NCBI GenBank assembly: GCA_964610505.1
Contig: CAZSXU010000032.1
Location: 1 to 38,423, forward strand
Direction: 5' to 3'
DNA length: 38,423 nucleotides
DNA from: CAZSXU01 sp964610505
Lineage (GTDB): Bacteria > Arandabacterota > Arandabacteria > JAGLYR01
Shown here: in pieces, positions 1-8,664 of the stretch
Numbering within the stretch: the first letter of the stretch is position 1
Layout of the letters: each line of letters starts with the position of its first letter
Notes under the pieces: model-generated
Seen by the model: the letters and a program-made list of their open reading frames with translations, nothing else
Databases searched by the model: none
Told to the model about the DNA's origin: nothing
Position numbers and translations under genes: made by a program

Positions 1-2
1 AG

Positions 3-1325
3 CACTGCGGACGAACCGCCGAGTGCGAGCCCGAGGTGGTCTTCCTGTATGTCCTTTCGATCATCCTCTTCTGGAAAGCCAGGGGGGGCGGGCGCTGGTT
101 CTATGCTCTGGCGGCATCCCTGGGGCTTCTGGTCCTGGTCAAGGGACCCGTTGTGCTGCCGCTCCTCGTGGCGCTGGGTGTGTTCTTCGTTTTCTCCCGG
201 ATGTGGAAAGTCCTGACGCCCGGAAGCGCGATTCTGGGAATCCTGATCTTTACGGCGATCGTTGTGCCCTGGCACATTCACCAGGTCCTGACACACGGCC
301 GGGCTTTCACGGACATGTACTTCGGCACTCACATCCTGGGGCGTTTCACCGGCAATCCGGAGGTGGATCCGGGCCGGACGATCGCGGGTCTGGGACTGGA
401 GCGCGGGATCCTCTACTATCCCAAGGTTGTGTTCCATTCCATGTTCCCATGGAGTCTTCTGGTCCTTCCCGCCCTCGTCTTCGCTGCGATTACGGGCTTG
501 AGATCGCGGCAGAGGCCCGAGTTTCTTCTCTTCCTCTGGATTCTCTGCTTTTCTACGGCAATCAGCTTATCCAAGGTGAAACTCCACTGGTACGTTGTCC
601 CGGTTTTGCCCGCGCTTGCCGTAGCCATCGCGGAGATCTGCGGCCGTCTTCGAGAACTGGAATCATCCAGATGGGTCCTGTTCCTTCTGACTGCAGCGCT
701 TCTGGCATCCGTCCTCTTCGTGCCCGCTCCCGAATACAATTCGTACGCGCGGCCGTCCGTCCGCTGGCTCAGGCACGATACGAACCTCGTCCCGCTGTGG
801 AAGCTGGACGGCGCCCACGTGTTATCGTTGATCCCGCCGGTCCTTCTCGGAATGTGGATCCTGGGCGGCGCGGGGTATCATTGGATCCGCTCACGGCGAC
901 AAACGGATCGAAGGTTCGGGGGCTCGCTGCGGATGGTTCTCCTGGGCGCGTTTCTCACCATCGGTCTGTATCACGTCCTGCTCCCGTTGAAGGACGCGCG
1001 GCACAAGAGCGATGTGGCCCGGCACGCGGCCAGTGTGAGGGCCGCCGCCATTCGTCCGAACCGGGTACTTCTCCTGGGCAGGGAACCTTCCCGGATCGAG
1101 TTCGCACAACCCGGCTACTACTACGCCCTTCAGATCGCAGGAGGGAACCGAGGTGAGATTCTCGTCCGACACGGATTTCCTCAGGCGGCGGCCGACTCAA
1201 CTCTCTATAGGAAGGGAACGCTCGTCCTTTCGGACGCAAGTCTCCGGGAATGGATGTCGAACCTGGTGATGATGCAGCAGATTGGGCTGGGGGAGCGGAT
1301 GGATGCATTCTTTGTGAAGGAGTAG
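3..1325 (+). CDS. ArnT/PMT-like GT-C glycosyltransferase (5' truncated by window edge)
   Basis: Polytopic inner-membrane protein, 440 residues visible. A GTG at 36 could act as a start, but the frame stays open to the window edge and the upstream residues (CGRTAECEPE) continue an ArnT-type pattern (R-T-A-E-x-x-x near a membrane segment), so the true start lies outside. Family-typical features are LVKGPVVLPLL in the first third, VVPWHIH about residue 90, and SKVKLHWYVVPVLPALA about residue 190, resembling the ArnT/PMT_2 K-x-K-L-x-W-Y-x-x-P-x-x-P stretch. Such enzymes move a sugar from an undecaprenyl- or dolichyl-phosphate donor to lipid A, glycans or proteins on the periplasmic face. The next membrane-protein gene follows within about 70 nt on the same strand, suggesting an operon. 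The acceptor cannot be deduced. Confidence 0.85.
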   Translation, partial: HCGRTAECEPEVVFLYVLSIILFWKARGGGRWFYALAASLGLLVLVKGPVVLPLLVALGVFFVFSRMWKVLTPGSAILGILIFTAIVVPWHIHQVLTHGRAFTDMYFGTHILGRFTGNPEVDPGRTIAGLGLERGILYYPKVVFHSMFPWSLLVLPALVFAAITGLRSRQRPEFLLFLWILCFSTAISLSKVKLHWYVVPVLPALAVAIAEICGRLRELESSRWVLFLLTAALLASVLFVPAPEYNSYARPSVRWLRHDTNLVPLWKLDGAHVLSLIPPVLLGMWILGGAGYHWIRSRRQTDRRFGGSLRMVLLGAFLTIGLYHVLLPLKDARHKSDVARHAASVRAAAIRPNRVLLLGREPSRIEFAQPGYYYALQIAGGNRGEILVRHGFPQAAADSTLYRKGTLVLSDASLREWMSNLVMMQQIGLGERMDAFFVKE

Positions 1326-1394
1326 ATACATCTTCCGGTGGTCCTGAGGGGTACTGAGCGGTTCCGTGAGGGTGTTCCGGTGCAGAGTGGCACG

Positions 1395-3017
1395 ATGCAG
1401 AATCGATGGAAGAACTCTGAGAGTGTTCTGTTTCTGCTTCTGATCCTCATCCATCTCATCCCACTCTGGAGTTTCCGGTACTTCCCGTCGCAGGACGGGC
1501 CGGCACATCTTGAAAACGCGATGATCCTCAAGGAGTATCACAACCCGGAGAGCACGGCGCTCCGGGAATACTACGTGCTCAACCCGCATCCCAGCCCGAA
1601 CTGGTTCGGCCATCTCATCCTGGCCGGCCTGATGTCCCTGTTTCCGATACTCATCGCCGAGAAGATCTTCTTGAGCGGTTACATCATCCTGTTTCCGCTC
1701 GCCGTCCGGTACGCTCTTCGCTCCATCCGTCCGGACGCGGGGTTCCTGGCCGTCCTGTCGTTCCCCTTCATCTACAGCTACCCGCTGCACATGGGCTTTT
1801 ACTACTTCTGCTACAGCCTGGTGATCTGGATCTTCCTGATCGGCTATTGGCTCAGGCACCGGACCCGACTCACGGCGGCCCGGACGCTGATGCTGTGTCT
1901 CCTCTGGTTGCTTCTGTACTTCACACATCTGGTTTCCCTCGTGATGGCCTGGTTGGCGTTGCTGCCGCTTTCGCTGTGGCTGGCGCGCGCCCAGGCAATC
2001 CAGGGCCCGCAGGGGCCGAGTCTCCGGCTCTATCTGCGGACCCTGGCCGGAGAATTGATTCGCCCTCTCGCGGCCTCCCTCCCGGCGCTGGTTCTGGTCC
2101 TCGTATTCTTTCAGGCGGCAGGGGTCAAGACCGGCTATTCCCGTCCGGCGGCAGACGTCGCCGGGTGGCTTCTGAAGCTCGGAGCGCTTGTGTCCTACGA
2201 CAATAGAGAGGTTTGGCTCTCCACCGCCCTGGCCGGGTTCCTGCTGCTGACCGGTGCGTACGCATTGACGCGCCGGAGGGACTGCCGGCCGAACGCGGCC
2301 GGGGCAGCCTTTTTCATGGTCTTCGGCGTGTACCTGGTCCTTTTCTTCCTCGCTCCCCGGCAGATGTCCGGCGGATCCATCATCATCCCCCGTCTGGCGC
2401 TGTATCCTTATCTTGCGCTGATCCTGGGGCTCGGGACCTGTGCCTGGCGCGGCGTGTTCCGCAGGGGAATCGTCGTGGTGGCCGTGATTCTATCGATCTC
2501 CATGCTGGGCCTTCACACCGCCCGCTACGGGGAGCTCAACGACTATCTCGAGGAGTACCTGTCGGGAATGGACAGAATCGAGGACAACACGACGCTCGCG
2601 CCGCTCTGCTTCTCGCAGCGGGGTCACTCGCCGGACGGGCGCGAGCTCTCCATTCGAGTGAAATGCTTCATGCACGCCGCAGGGTACATCGCCGCTGAGA
2701 AGCACCTCGTGGAATTCACCAACTACGAGGCCAACACGAAGTTCTTCCCGGTGGCCTTCCGGCCCGACCTCAACCCGTACAAAACCATGGGCATGCTGGA
2801 ACATGAGCCTCCCCGGCTTCATCCTGCGCGCCTGAGAGGAACGGCGGACTACATGCTCGTCTGGAACGTGCAGCCGGACCAGCGTGAGAGTCTCTCCACG
2901 CAGACCCTCTTCTGCCAACTCGAAGCGGGGTACGACCTCATCTTCACGTCTCCGCAGAGGGGGTTGATGCAGCTGTACCGGAGGAAAGGCGCGGGCTCAC
3001 GGGGAGAGAGATCCTAG
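1395..3017 (+). CDS. Polytopic membrane protein, GT-C-like, unknown function
   Basis: About 540 residues with roughly ten hydrophobic segments. After the first membrane segment comes a periplasmic loop with FPSQDGPAHLENA; an acidic residue in the first external loop is the hallmark of GT-C glycosyltransferases, and the DGP-x-H form occurs in uncharacterised GT-C-like proteins. The C-terminal ~150 residues are hydrophilic. The start is uncertain: GTG at 1338, GTG at 1380 (GAGGG a few nt upstream) and ATG at 1395 are all in frame; ATG 1395 puts a short charged n-region (QNRWKNSE) before the first membrane helix. It directly follows the ArnT-like gene and probably acts in the same envelope glycosylation step. 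I do not recognise a specific family. Confidence 0.75.
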   Translation: MQNRWKNSESVLFLLLILIHLIPLWSFRYFPSQDGPAHLENAMILKEYHNPESTALREYYVLNPHPSPNWFGHLILAGLMSLFPILIAEKIFLSGYIILFPLAVRYALRSIRPDAGFLAVLSFPFIYSYPLHMGFYYFCYSLVIWIFLIGYWLRHRTRLTAARTLMLCLLWLLLYFTHLVSLVMAWLALLPLSLWLARAQAIQGPQGPSLRLYLRTLAGELIRPLAASLPALVLVLVFFQAAGVKTGYSRPAADVAGWLLKLGALVSYDNREVWLSTALAGFLLLTGAYALTRRRDCRPNAAGAAFFMVFGVYLVLFFLAPRQMSGGSIIIPRLALYPYLALILGLGTCAWRGVFRRGIVVVAVILSISMLGLHTARYGELNDYLEEYLSGMDRIEDNTTLAPLCFSQRGHSPDGRELSIRVKCFMHAAGYIAAEKHLVEFTNYEANTKFFPVAFRPDLNPYKTMGMLEHEPPRLHPARLRGTADYMLVWNVQPDQRESLSTQTLFCQLEAGYDLIFTSPQRGLMQLYRRKGAGSRGERS

Positions 3018-3055
3018 CCCGGGTGATTCGCAAACGTTGTCGCGAGGCGGCCTCG

Positions 3056-3087
3056 GTGGCTGGGTCTTCTGCGGCACGGTCAGCCAC
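3056..3087. terminator. Weak hairpin between convergent genes
   Basis: The 90-nt gap between the convergent stops at 3017 and 3108 contains a 7-bp perfect inverted repeat (GTGGCTG/CAGCCAC) with an 18-nt loop. There is no T-run on either side, so a role as bidirectional terminator is only suggested by position. Confidence 0.25.
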
Positions 3088-3107
3088 AGAAAACCCGGAT
3101 GGCCGGC

Positions 3108-5456
3108 TTAGTCCTTTAAATCAACCCATACCGGGCTGGACCACGCGAAGTTGTCTTCTTCCAGTGAGACGCGGGCGTAGTAGTAGGCGCCGTGCGAGGG
3201 TGGGGCTCGGTCCGTCCAATGGAGATCGCGGGAGCGCCCCGTGCATGGGTCCGCGAAAACAACCTCGCCGTTGCGAACGATCTCAATCCGCCGGATATCG
3301 ATGGGGGATTCCACCTTCACCTCGACCGTCACGCCCTTCCCGCGTGCCAAGCGAATCTCCTCCCCCATGAAGGCGCCGCCCGCACGGAAGTCAAGAAATG
3401 CCCTGACGCCGGTCGTGGCGTAGGTGCGCCTCGCTCGGAACGCCTCGAACAGGCTCTGGCGGCTCAGGTCCTCTGCATAGACTGCCGCGAGGGCCACGGC
3501 GTGAACGCCGAAGCAATGCGCGCGGTGACAATCCGCGGATCCGATAATGCCGAACCGGTGTCCCCGGTTCCAGCCATCCCTCACACATACACCTTCCACG
3601 GATTCCGTGGCATTATCGACAAGCGCCCTGGGAAGATACTCCGGCTTTGGCTTGGTTGGGTTTCCGGAGTACTCGAAAACCCCGTGGACGGAACAGATCT
3701 CGACCAGTGGTTGGACCGCCGGATCAAAGGTGTCCCAGTCAATCGGGGCAAACGATCGCCCGATGTGATGCGGGATGGCGATTCCTCCGTTCCCGCCGAC
3801 GCACCGCAACATGTGCTCCACCGACGCTCCTTCGCGGAACCTGCAGAGCTCGCCCGCATCCGTGGGATAGCAGACGTTCCGGTGCCCCGCTCCGAGAGAC
3901 ACCCACTGGTAAGAGGATTCGTACCCGCTGAAGGTCACGAAGCGCTTTGGTTCATAGAAAAGTCCCGAGAGCGTCTGGGTCAGCCGCCATTCTCCTTCCG
4001 TCAACCCGTTGTCATGGTCGGCCAGGGAGAAGAAATCGTATCCGTAGACGTCATGGGCCAGGGCGAGAGAATGATCCGGCGGCTGCCGTCCGTCCGACAG
4101 CTCCGTGTGGTTGTGCACATCTCCCCAGTACAGGGAATAGGTCCGCCCGCCGACGGCCACACTTCGCGACTTCTCACCCCGGGCAGTCGTGTACTCGGGG
4201 GCATCGTCCACTCGCCACAACGATCCGCTCGGGCCGGGCTTGAATTCGAGGCTTTCGATTCGCTCGCCGGTAACGCGCACGGCGCAAGGCGTCGACCGGG
4301 CCCAGGCAATCCATATGTCGCCCGCCCCCGTGGAGGCCGAACAGGGAGCAAACTGCCTCGCCTTGTATCTCTGTTCCAGCACGGCGTGCGGGCCGGACCA
4401 GCGGCCCGCGTCGAAGACGGCGGCCAGCGCGTTCCAGCGGCGTGCAGGCTGTCGTTCCTGCCATACCACCCAGGGCCGGGATCGCCTGTCCAGTGCAATC
4501 GACGCGAAGTTAGTCGCCTTGTTCCCAAGACCCGGGGGCACGATCATGGGGCCCGTCACGTCATCGGAGACTCTCGCCAGTGCAGTTCCCCATTCCGGCT
4601 CCCCACGGGTCACCACGTTCCACGCGACCCAGATTCCCCTCCCGGTCTCATCCACGACACACCGGGGCCGGTAGCAGTCGTATGCAGGATTGCGGGAGAG
4701 GTTGCGGGGAGTACTCCACGAGGTGCCTTCGAAAGTGCTCCAGAAGATATCATAGCTACCGTCCTTCCACCCGTCCCAGAACACCCAGGCGCGGCCGTCC
4801 GCGCCCACGGCGATGGAGGGCCGGTAGTCGTCGCAACCGGTGCCCCGGCTGACCGCTACGGGCTCCGATTCGAGACCATGTTTCCACTGTTTCACCCAGA
4901 TATCAAAATCCCCGCCGCGGTGCGCCTGCCAGGCCAGCCACAGCCCGCCGTCCGCATCCGCGGCCAATGAAGGGGAAAGGTCGGGCCCCGGGTCCTTCAC
5001 AAGCCGCGTGGGAGACCGCCATATACGTCCGTCGAACATCCGGCCCTCGATGTCCCACTCCCCATCCTCCCATCCGCTCCAGCAGAACCAGACATTCCCG
5101 GTGCTGTCCACCGCTGCAGTCGGCTTGAACGCAACGCGGCCGAGAGGGCTGACCGGTTCGGGCGCCGTCGCCCCGCCGCCCTCGATTCGGGACACGAAGA
5201 CTCTGCTCTCCCGGTCCGCACAGGTCGTCCAGACCACCCAGGGGATTCCACTCCGATCGATGACGACCGCCGGGTATTCCACGTTGTGGTCGTCTCCCGC
5301 CGCCAGCTCGAACACATCCGACGCCAGACTCAGGTCCGGCTGCGCCCGCAGAGGCACACGACCGTGCGGGGGGCGCTCCTGGGTCCAAGCCCCCTGCCCC
5401 GATGTCACCAGAAAAGCGGCAACCAGCATGTAAACAGCACATTCTCTTCGCGGCAA
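3108..5456 (-). CDS. Secreted PHP-domain (DUF3604-like) protein with propeller-like N-terminus
   Basis: 782 residues if translation starts at TTG 5456, which has a strong Shine-Dalgarno (GGAGG) 6-10 nt upstream and yields a signal peptide (MPRRECAVYMLVAAFL, cleavage near GQGAWTQ). Residues ~40-400 contain repeated W-V-V-W / W-x-A-W blades (WVVWTTCAD, WFCWSGW, WLAWQAH, WVFWDGW, WVAWNVV), typical of a beta-propeller. Residues ~440-700 form a PHP-type metal site: YWGDVHNHTELSDG, DFFSLADHDNG, IPHHIG, GSADCHRAHCFG, ending with FRARRTYATTGVRAFL, a signature I associate with DUF3604 proteins. PHP domains are metal-dependent phosphoesterase/amidohydrolase-like folds; the substrate is unknown. It lies 109 nt downstream of the sulfatase-like gene on the same strand and is probably cotranscribed. 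An ATG at 5429 is an alternative start with a shorter signal. Confidence 0.85.
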   Translation of the reverse strand: MPRRECAVYMLVAAFLVTSGQGAWTQERPPHGRVPLRAQPDLSLASDVFELAAGDDHNVEYPAVVIDRSGIPWVVWTTCADRESRVFVSRIEGGGATAPEPVSPLGRVAFKPTAAVDSTGNVWFCWSGWEDGEWDIEGRMFDGRIWRSPTRLVKDPGPDLSPSLAADADGGLWLAWQAHRGGDFDIWVKQWKHGLESEPVAVSRGTGCDDYRPSIAVGADGRAWVFWDGWKDGSYDIFWSTFEGTSWSTPRNLSRNPAYDCYRPRCVVDETGRGIWVAWNVVTRGEPEWGTALARVSDDVTGPMIVPPGLGNKATNFASIALDRRSRPWVVWQERQPARRWNALAAVFDAGRWSGPHAVLEQRYKARQFAPCSASTGAGDIWIAWARSTPCAVRVTGERIESLEFKPGPSGSLWRVDDAPEYTTARGEKSRSVAVGGRTYSLYWGDVHNHTELSDGRQPPDHSLALAHDVYGYDFFSLADHDNGLTEGEWRLTQTLSGLFYEPKRFVTFSGYESSYQWVSLGAGHRNVCYPTDAGELCRFREGASVEHMLRCVGGNGGIAIPHHIGRSFAPIDWDTFDPAVQPLVEICSVHGVFEYSGNPTKPKPEYLPRALVDNATESVEGVCVRDGWNRGHRFGIIGSADCHRAHCFGVHAVALAAVYAEDLSRQSLFEAFRARRTYATTGVRAFLDFRAGGAFMGEEIRLARGKGVTVEVKVESPIDIRRIEIVRNGEVVFADPCTGRSRDLHWTDRAPPSHGAYYYARVSLEEDNFAWSSPVWVDLKD

Positions 5457-5481
5457 CTCTCTCCTCCGTTGTGACTTGTTC

Positions 5482-5513
5482 CGGTTCCCCGGAACCGCTG
5501 TCCAACGGACAGC
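5482..5513 (-). promoter_or_regulatory. Tandem perfect hairpins in sulfatase-PHP intergenic gap
   Basis: Two abutting inverted repeats: CGGTTCC-CC-GGAACCG at 5482-5497 and GCTGTCC-AAC-GGACAGC at 5497-5513, sharing one G. On the minus-strand transcript they sit 25-60 nt before the PHP gene start and upstream of its ribosome-binding site. No T-run follows, so a full terminator is unlikely; they could stabilise or process the bicistronic mRNA. Confidence 0.5.
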
Positions 5514-5565
5514 CGACCACACTCGCACAGTCCACCCGCCGAAGACGCACCCGGCCCAGTGGGTC

Positions 5566-6969
5566 TTACTGCACGTACCCCAGAGCCCGAAGTCTCTCCT
5601 CCCGTTCCGGATCCACTCCGACAATGGAGTCACAAACGGCATTCTCGACGCGGGCCAGCCGCTCCAGGGCGGCCGCGCGCTCCACAAGTTGGTTCCGCAG
5701 CCCGTCCATCAGGGAACGCGGAGCAGTTGACGCCAGATCCTCCTCTTCTGCAGGATCGACCGGAAGATCGTACAGCTCCCAGGACTGACGAGCGGCGTCG
5801 TGAATCAGTTTCCACCGCCCACAGCGCAGGCACTTCAGGTCGAGAGAGGTTCTTCCGGAGGCATCGGAAGCATTTGCGTGCAGCGACCGCAAGCACACTT
5901 CGCTGAAGGCCGTGGTATCCGCGGGTGCGCGCCCCTCCAGCATGGCAAGGAGATTGCGTCCGTCGATCCCGGCAGGGACGCTGTCGACGCCCGACATTGC
6001 AAGAACTGTCGGCAGCACGTCGATGAGCTCGACCGGCTCGGCGACGCGGTCGGGAAGACCATTCATTCCCGGATGATGCACGATAAGGGGAACACGAACG
6101 ATCTCTTCGTAGAGATGCGTCGTGTGCCCCAGCCATCCGTGATCGAGGAACTCCTCGCCGTGATCACCCACGAGAACCACGACGGTTCGCTCTGTGAGTC
6201 CCAGACGATCCAACTCGCCGAGCACAATTCCGATATGGTGGTCGGTAAACGCAATCTCACCGTCGTAGCGATCGCGCAGGAACTCGATGTCTCCCTGGTC
6301 CAGACGGCCCCTCTGGGTTTGAATGGTCCGGAAGGGGGCCTTCGGGTCCACCCACCCCTCGTACCCATCTCCGAATTCGTACCCCTCGTGCTCCAGATAC
6401 GCATAATGAGGGTCGAAATAATGCAGGAACAAGAAAAACGGCTGCCCCCGGTTCTCCCGGAGCCATCGCACCGCAACGTCCGTGACTCCCGGGGACGAGA
6501 TGCCTGCGTGGCCGCTGATGTGCGTCTCATCGAAAAAGTCGAATCCCTGGTCCAGATCATGGTCGGACGAGACGAGACTGTGGCTCACGACGGCCCCCGT
6601 GGCATAGCCTTCCGCGCTCAGGACCTCGGCCAGGGTGATCCTAGCCAGCGGAAGCTGCGCTTTTCTCCAAACCGCCTGATGCCGCATGGGATAGAGGCCG
6701 GTCAGCAGGCTGGCTGCGGACGGTAGCGTCCATGAACTCTGCGAGACGGCGTTTTCAAAGAGCGTTCCCCCTGACGCGAGGCGATCGATGTTTGGGCTCG
6801 TGGGCCGCTCATACCCGTAGCATCCGAGGTGGTCCGCCCGAAGCGTGTCGACGAGGATGATCACCAGGTTGATGCGTGGAGGAGAAACGCGCGATTGGCA
6901 GGAACCGGCCGCCATGGGGACCAGAGCCAGAAACAACACCGCCAGCTGCCGGAATCCCGTGACAGTCAT
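5566..6969 (-). CDS. Sulfatase-like hydrolase of the alkaline phosphatase superfamily, probable lipoprotein
   Basis: 467 residues from ATG 6969. An in-frame ATG at 7032 coincides with the predicted transcription start of the promoter at 7039-7067, so the downstream ATG is preferred; it also gives a clean signal sequence (FRQLAVLFLALVPMAAGSC) with a possible lipobox Cys at residue 24. Metal-site motifs are ILVDTLRADHLGCYGY (Asp41) and VVLVGDHGEEFLDHG plus HTTHLYEEIVRVPLIV. The nucleophile region reads SWTLPSAASLLTGLYP: the sulfatase C/S-x-P-S-R signature is replaced by T-L-P-S-A, so Thr81 rather than formylglycine would be the nucleophile and the following Arg is missing. It may therefore be a phosphoester or phosphotransfer enzyme rather than a true sulfatase. 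The partner gene downstream is the PHP-domain protein. Confidence 0.85.
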   Translation of the reverse strand: MTVTGFRQLAVLFLALVPMAAGSCQSRVSPPRINLVIILVDTLRADHLGCYGYERPTSPNIDRLASGGTLFENAVSQSSWTLPSAASLLTGLYPMRHQAVWRKAQLPLARITLAEVLSAEGYATGAVVSHSLVSSDHDLDQGFDFFDETHISGHAGISSPGVTDVAVRWLRENRGQPFFLFLHYFDPHYAYLEHEGYEFGDGYEGWVDPKAPFRTIQTQRGRLDQGDIEFLRDRYDGEIAFTDHHIGIVLGELDRLGLTERTVVVLVGDHGEEFLDHGWLGHTTHLYEEIVRVPLIVHHPGMNGLPDRVAEPVELIDVLPTVLAMSGVDSVPAGIDGRNLLAMLEGRAPADTTAFSEVCLRSLHANASDASGRTSLDLKCLRCGRWKLIHDAARQSWELYDLPVDPAEEEDLASTAPRSLMDGLRNQLVERAAALERLARVENAVCDSIVGVDPEREERLRALGYVQ

Positions 6970-7038
6970 GAGGCGTTGGAGACCTAACTGCTGCCGCCGG
7001 ATGCTCTGCCGAGCCTGATGGCATCTGCTCATAGGACC

Positions 7039-7067
7039 ATTATACCGTGAGCATTCTCCGATTTCAA
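7039..7067 (-). promoter_or_regulatory. Sigma70-type promoter for sulfatase-PHP operon
   Basis: On the minus strand: TTGAAA (7062-7067), 17-nt spacer, TATAAT (7039-7044), an almost perfect consensus. The predicted transcription start is near 7032, giving a leader of about 60 nt before ATG 6969. Confidence 0.75.
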
Positions 7068-7121
7068 CCGGCAGTCGGCAGCGGTGGACTGCAGCGATGC
7101 TTCCACGTTCGACAGACTTTG

Positions 7122-7150
7122 TTGACCTGGCGGACCAAACGCATTATAAG
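7122..7150 (+). promoter_or_regulatory. Sigma70-type promoter for the glycosyltransferase at 7208
   Basis: TTGACC (7122-7127), 17-nt spacer, TATAAG (7145-7150). Divergent from the sulfatase promoter, with -35 elements about 55 nt apart. The predicted start near 7157 lies downstream of the longest possible ORF start (7097), supporting the TTG start at 7208. Confidence 0.75.
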
Positions 7151-7207
7151 TCCTTGAGCTGGAGGGGTGATGCTGTTTACGTGCATCGGATATCAAGGAG
7201 TGTCCGG

Positions 7208-8449
7208 TTGACGACCAGACGGCAGCTGATGTGGCTGGGGGCCATCGTCCTCGCCGGGACCCTGCTACGATTGGTGTTTGTCGTAGCACACGCAGATATC
7301 GACATCGCCTTCGACCAGAAGTTCTACTACCGTCAGGCGACGGCTCTCGCGGCCGAGGGAAGTCTTCCGGACGAGTACGTGGTTCGGCCTCCGGTCTACG
7401 CTGCCTTTCTCGCCGGCCTCATCCCCATGTTTGGGTCGGAGGTGAACAACCTGCGCCTCGCTCAGGTTTTCCTGTCGGCACTTTCGCTGTGCGCGGTCTA
7501 TCTACTGGCGAGGAAACTCCTCAGTGCTCCGCTCGGGCTGGTCGCCACCGGTCTTGTCGCCGTCTTCCCCGCCAGCGTGGTTGGTCCCTGGCTCCTGCTG
7601 ACAGAGGTTCTGTTCACTCCCCTTCTCCTGCTGGCGCTGTGGGCCACCGTGCGTGGGTTCGATGCTTCAGGTGGACGGCACTGGTTGCTCATCGGTGCCG
7701 TCTTCTGGGCGCTGGCGGCTCTGACCCGGGCTGCGGCAGCCGGTTACTTCTTCGCTTTCACGCTTGTCCTCTTCATCTTCTCTCGCCGAATACGGATCAG
7801 AAGGTGGACGCCCGTCCTGGCCGGAATCGTGTTCCTGCTCGTGATTTCGCCATGGACCATTCGCAACTACAATCGCTACGGCGGCTTCATGCTCATCGAC
7901 AACACAGCGTCCTTCAACCTGTGGCTGACGAACACGGAGGGTGCGAGAATCCAGGAGTTCACCCGCACGATGTGGAAGCCGGCCGGCAACCCGGTCGAGC
8001 GTCAGCGCGAAGGATTCCGGAAGGGCGCCGCGGCCGTGCTTTCGGATCCCGCGCACTACGCGTGGCGGTGCGGCCGGCGGTTCTCGAGGTTCTGGGAGGT
8101 CGAGGGACTGTACCCCACTCTGGCTCGTCCGCAGAGCGGCCAGACGGAGCAAGGGGACCTCTTGCGAGCCATTCTGACCTGGGCCTCGGCGCCGGCCCAT
8201 TGGATCGTCCTCATCCTGGCCTGCCTTGGGATGGCTTGGTCCCTGAGGAGACGCCCGTTTCTCCTGCTCACGGGCTTCGTCGCCTATCTGTCCCTTGCCC
8301 ACAGCCTTCTGGTGGCCAATGCGCGGCACCGGGCTCCGCTCGTTCCCCTCCTGGCGATCCTCGCCGTACTGGGCGCGTCCGCCACAATCCGATGGATCGG
8401 AGACCGGCGCCGCACCGACGGGGCGGATCCATCCACCGGACAGGCTTAA
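7208..8449 (+). CDS. GT-C glycosyltransferase, PMT/ArnT-like
   Basis: 413 residues from TTG 7208, preceded by AAGGAG seven nt upstream and lying just downstream of a predicted promoter. The first membrane helix (LMWLGAIVLAGTLLRLVF) is followed by a periplasmic loop with AFDQKFYYRQATALA and RPPVYAAFLAG, the D-x-x-x-Y and R-P-P-x-Y pattern of PMT_2/GT39-GT83-like lipid-phosphosugar-dependent glycosyltransferases. About nine further hydrophobic segments follow, and the tail (residues ~395-413) is charged. It stands alone between the divergent promoter and the hdr operon. Likely role: transfer of a polyprenyl-phosphate-linked sugar to an envelope glycan; the acceptor is unknown. Confidence 0.82.
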   Translation: MTTRRQLMWLGAIVLAGTLLRLVFVVAHADIDIAFDQKFYYRQATALAAEGSLPDEYVVRPPVYAAFLAGLIPMFGSEVNNLRLAQVFLSALSLCAVYLLARKLLSAPLGLVATGLVAVFPASVVGPWLLLTEVLFTPLLLLALWATVRGFDASGGRHWLLIGAVFWALAALTRAAAAGYFFAFTLVLFIFSRRIRIRRWTPVLAGIVFLLVISPWTIRNYNRYGGFMLIDNTASFNLWLTNTEGARIQEFTRTMWKPAGNPVERQREGFRKGAAAVLSDPAHYAWRCGRRFSRFWEVEGLYPTLARPQSGQTEQGDLLRAILTWASAPAHWIVLILACLGMAWSLRRRPFLLLTGFVAYLSLAHSLLVANARHRAPLVPLLAILAVLGASATIRWIGDRRRTDGADPSTGQA

Positions 8450-8570
8450 ATCGCGCCGAGTGGAGCGCTTTTCACAATGGAATTGTCTTGCCCCGCAGTC
8501 ACCCAGGGTATTCACATGCCATCAAAGGTGTTGCCTGACGGCACCGGACCCGTCTCTCCCGCATTTCTTG

Positions 8571-8599
8571 TTGACCCGCGCCTCCAAAGATGCTAAAAG
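8571..8599 (+). promoter_or_regulatory. Promoter of the hdr/mvhD operon
   Basis: TTGACC (8571-8576), exactly 17 nt, TAAAAG (8594-8599); the same -35 sequence and spacing as the promoters at 7122 and 33540. The predicted start near 8606 leaves a ~59-nt leader before ATG 8665. The rest of the 8450-8664 gap shows no gene. Confidence 0.7.
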
Positions 8600-8664
8600 G
8601 GAAGATCTGCAAATCCCACTGCAGACGCGGCACGTTCGACCTCAAATGCTGACCGGGGACTCCC

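Noticed and set aside
3192..4970. Long plus-strand open frame of 592 codons opposite the PHP gene
   Set aside because: Antisense shadow of high-GC coding; no domain features, and the minus-strand frame has a signal peptide, ribosome-binding site and recognisable motifs.
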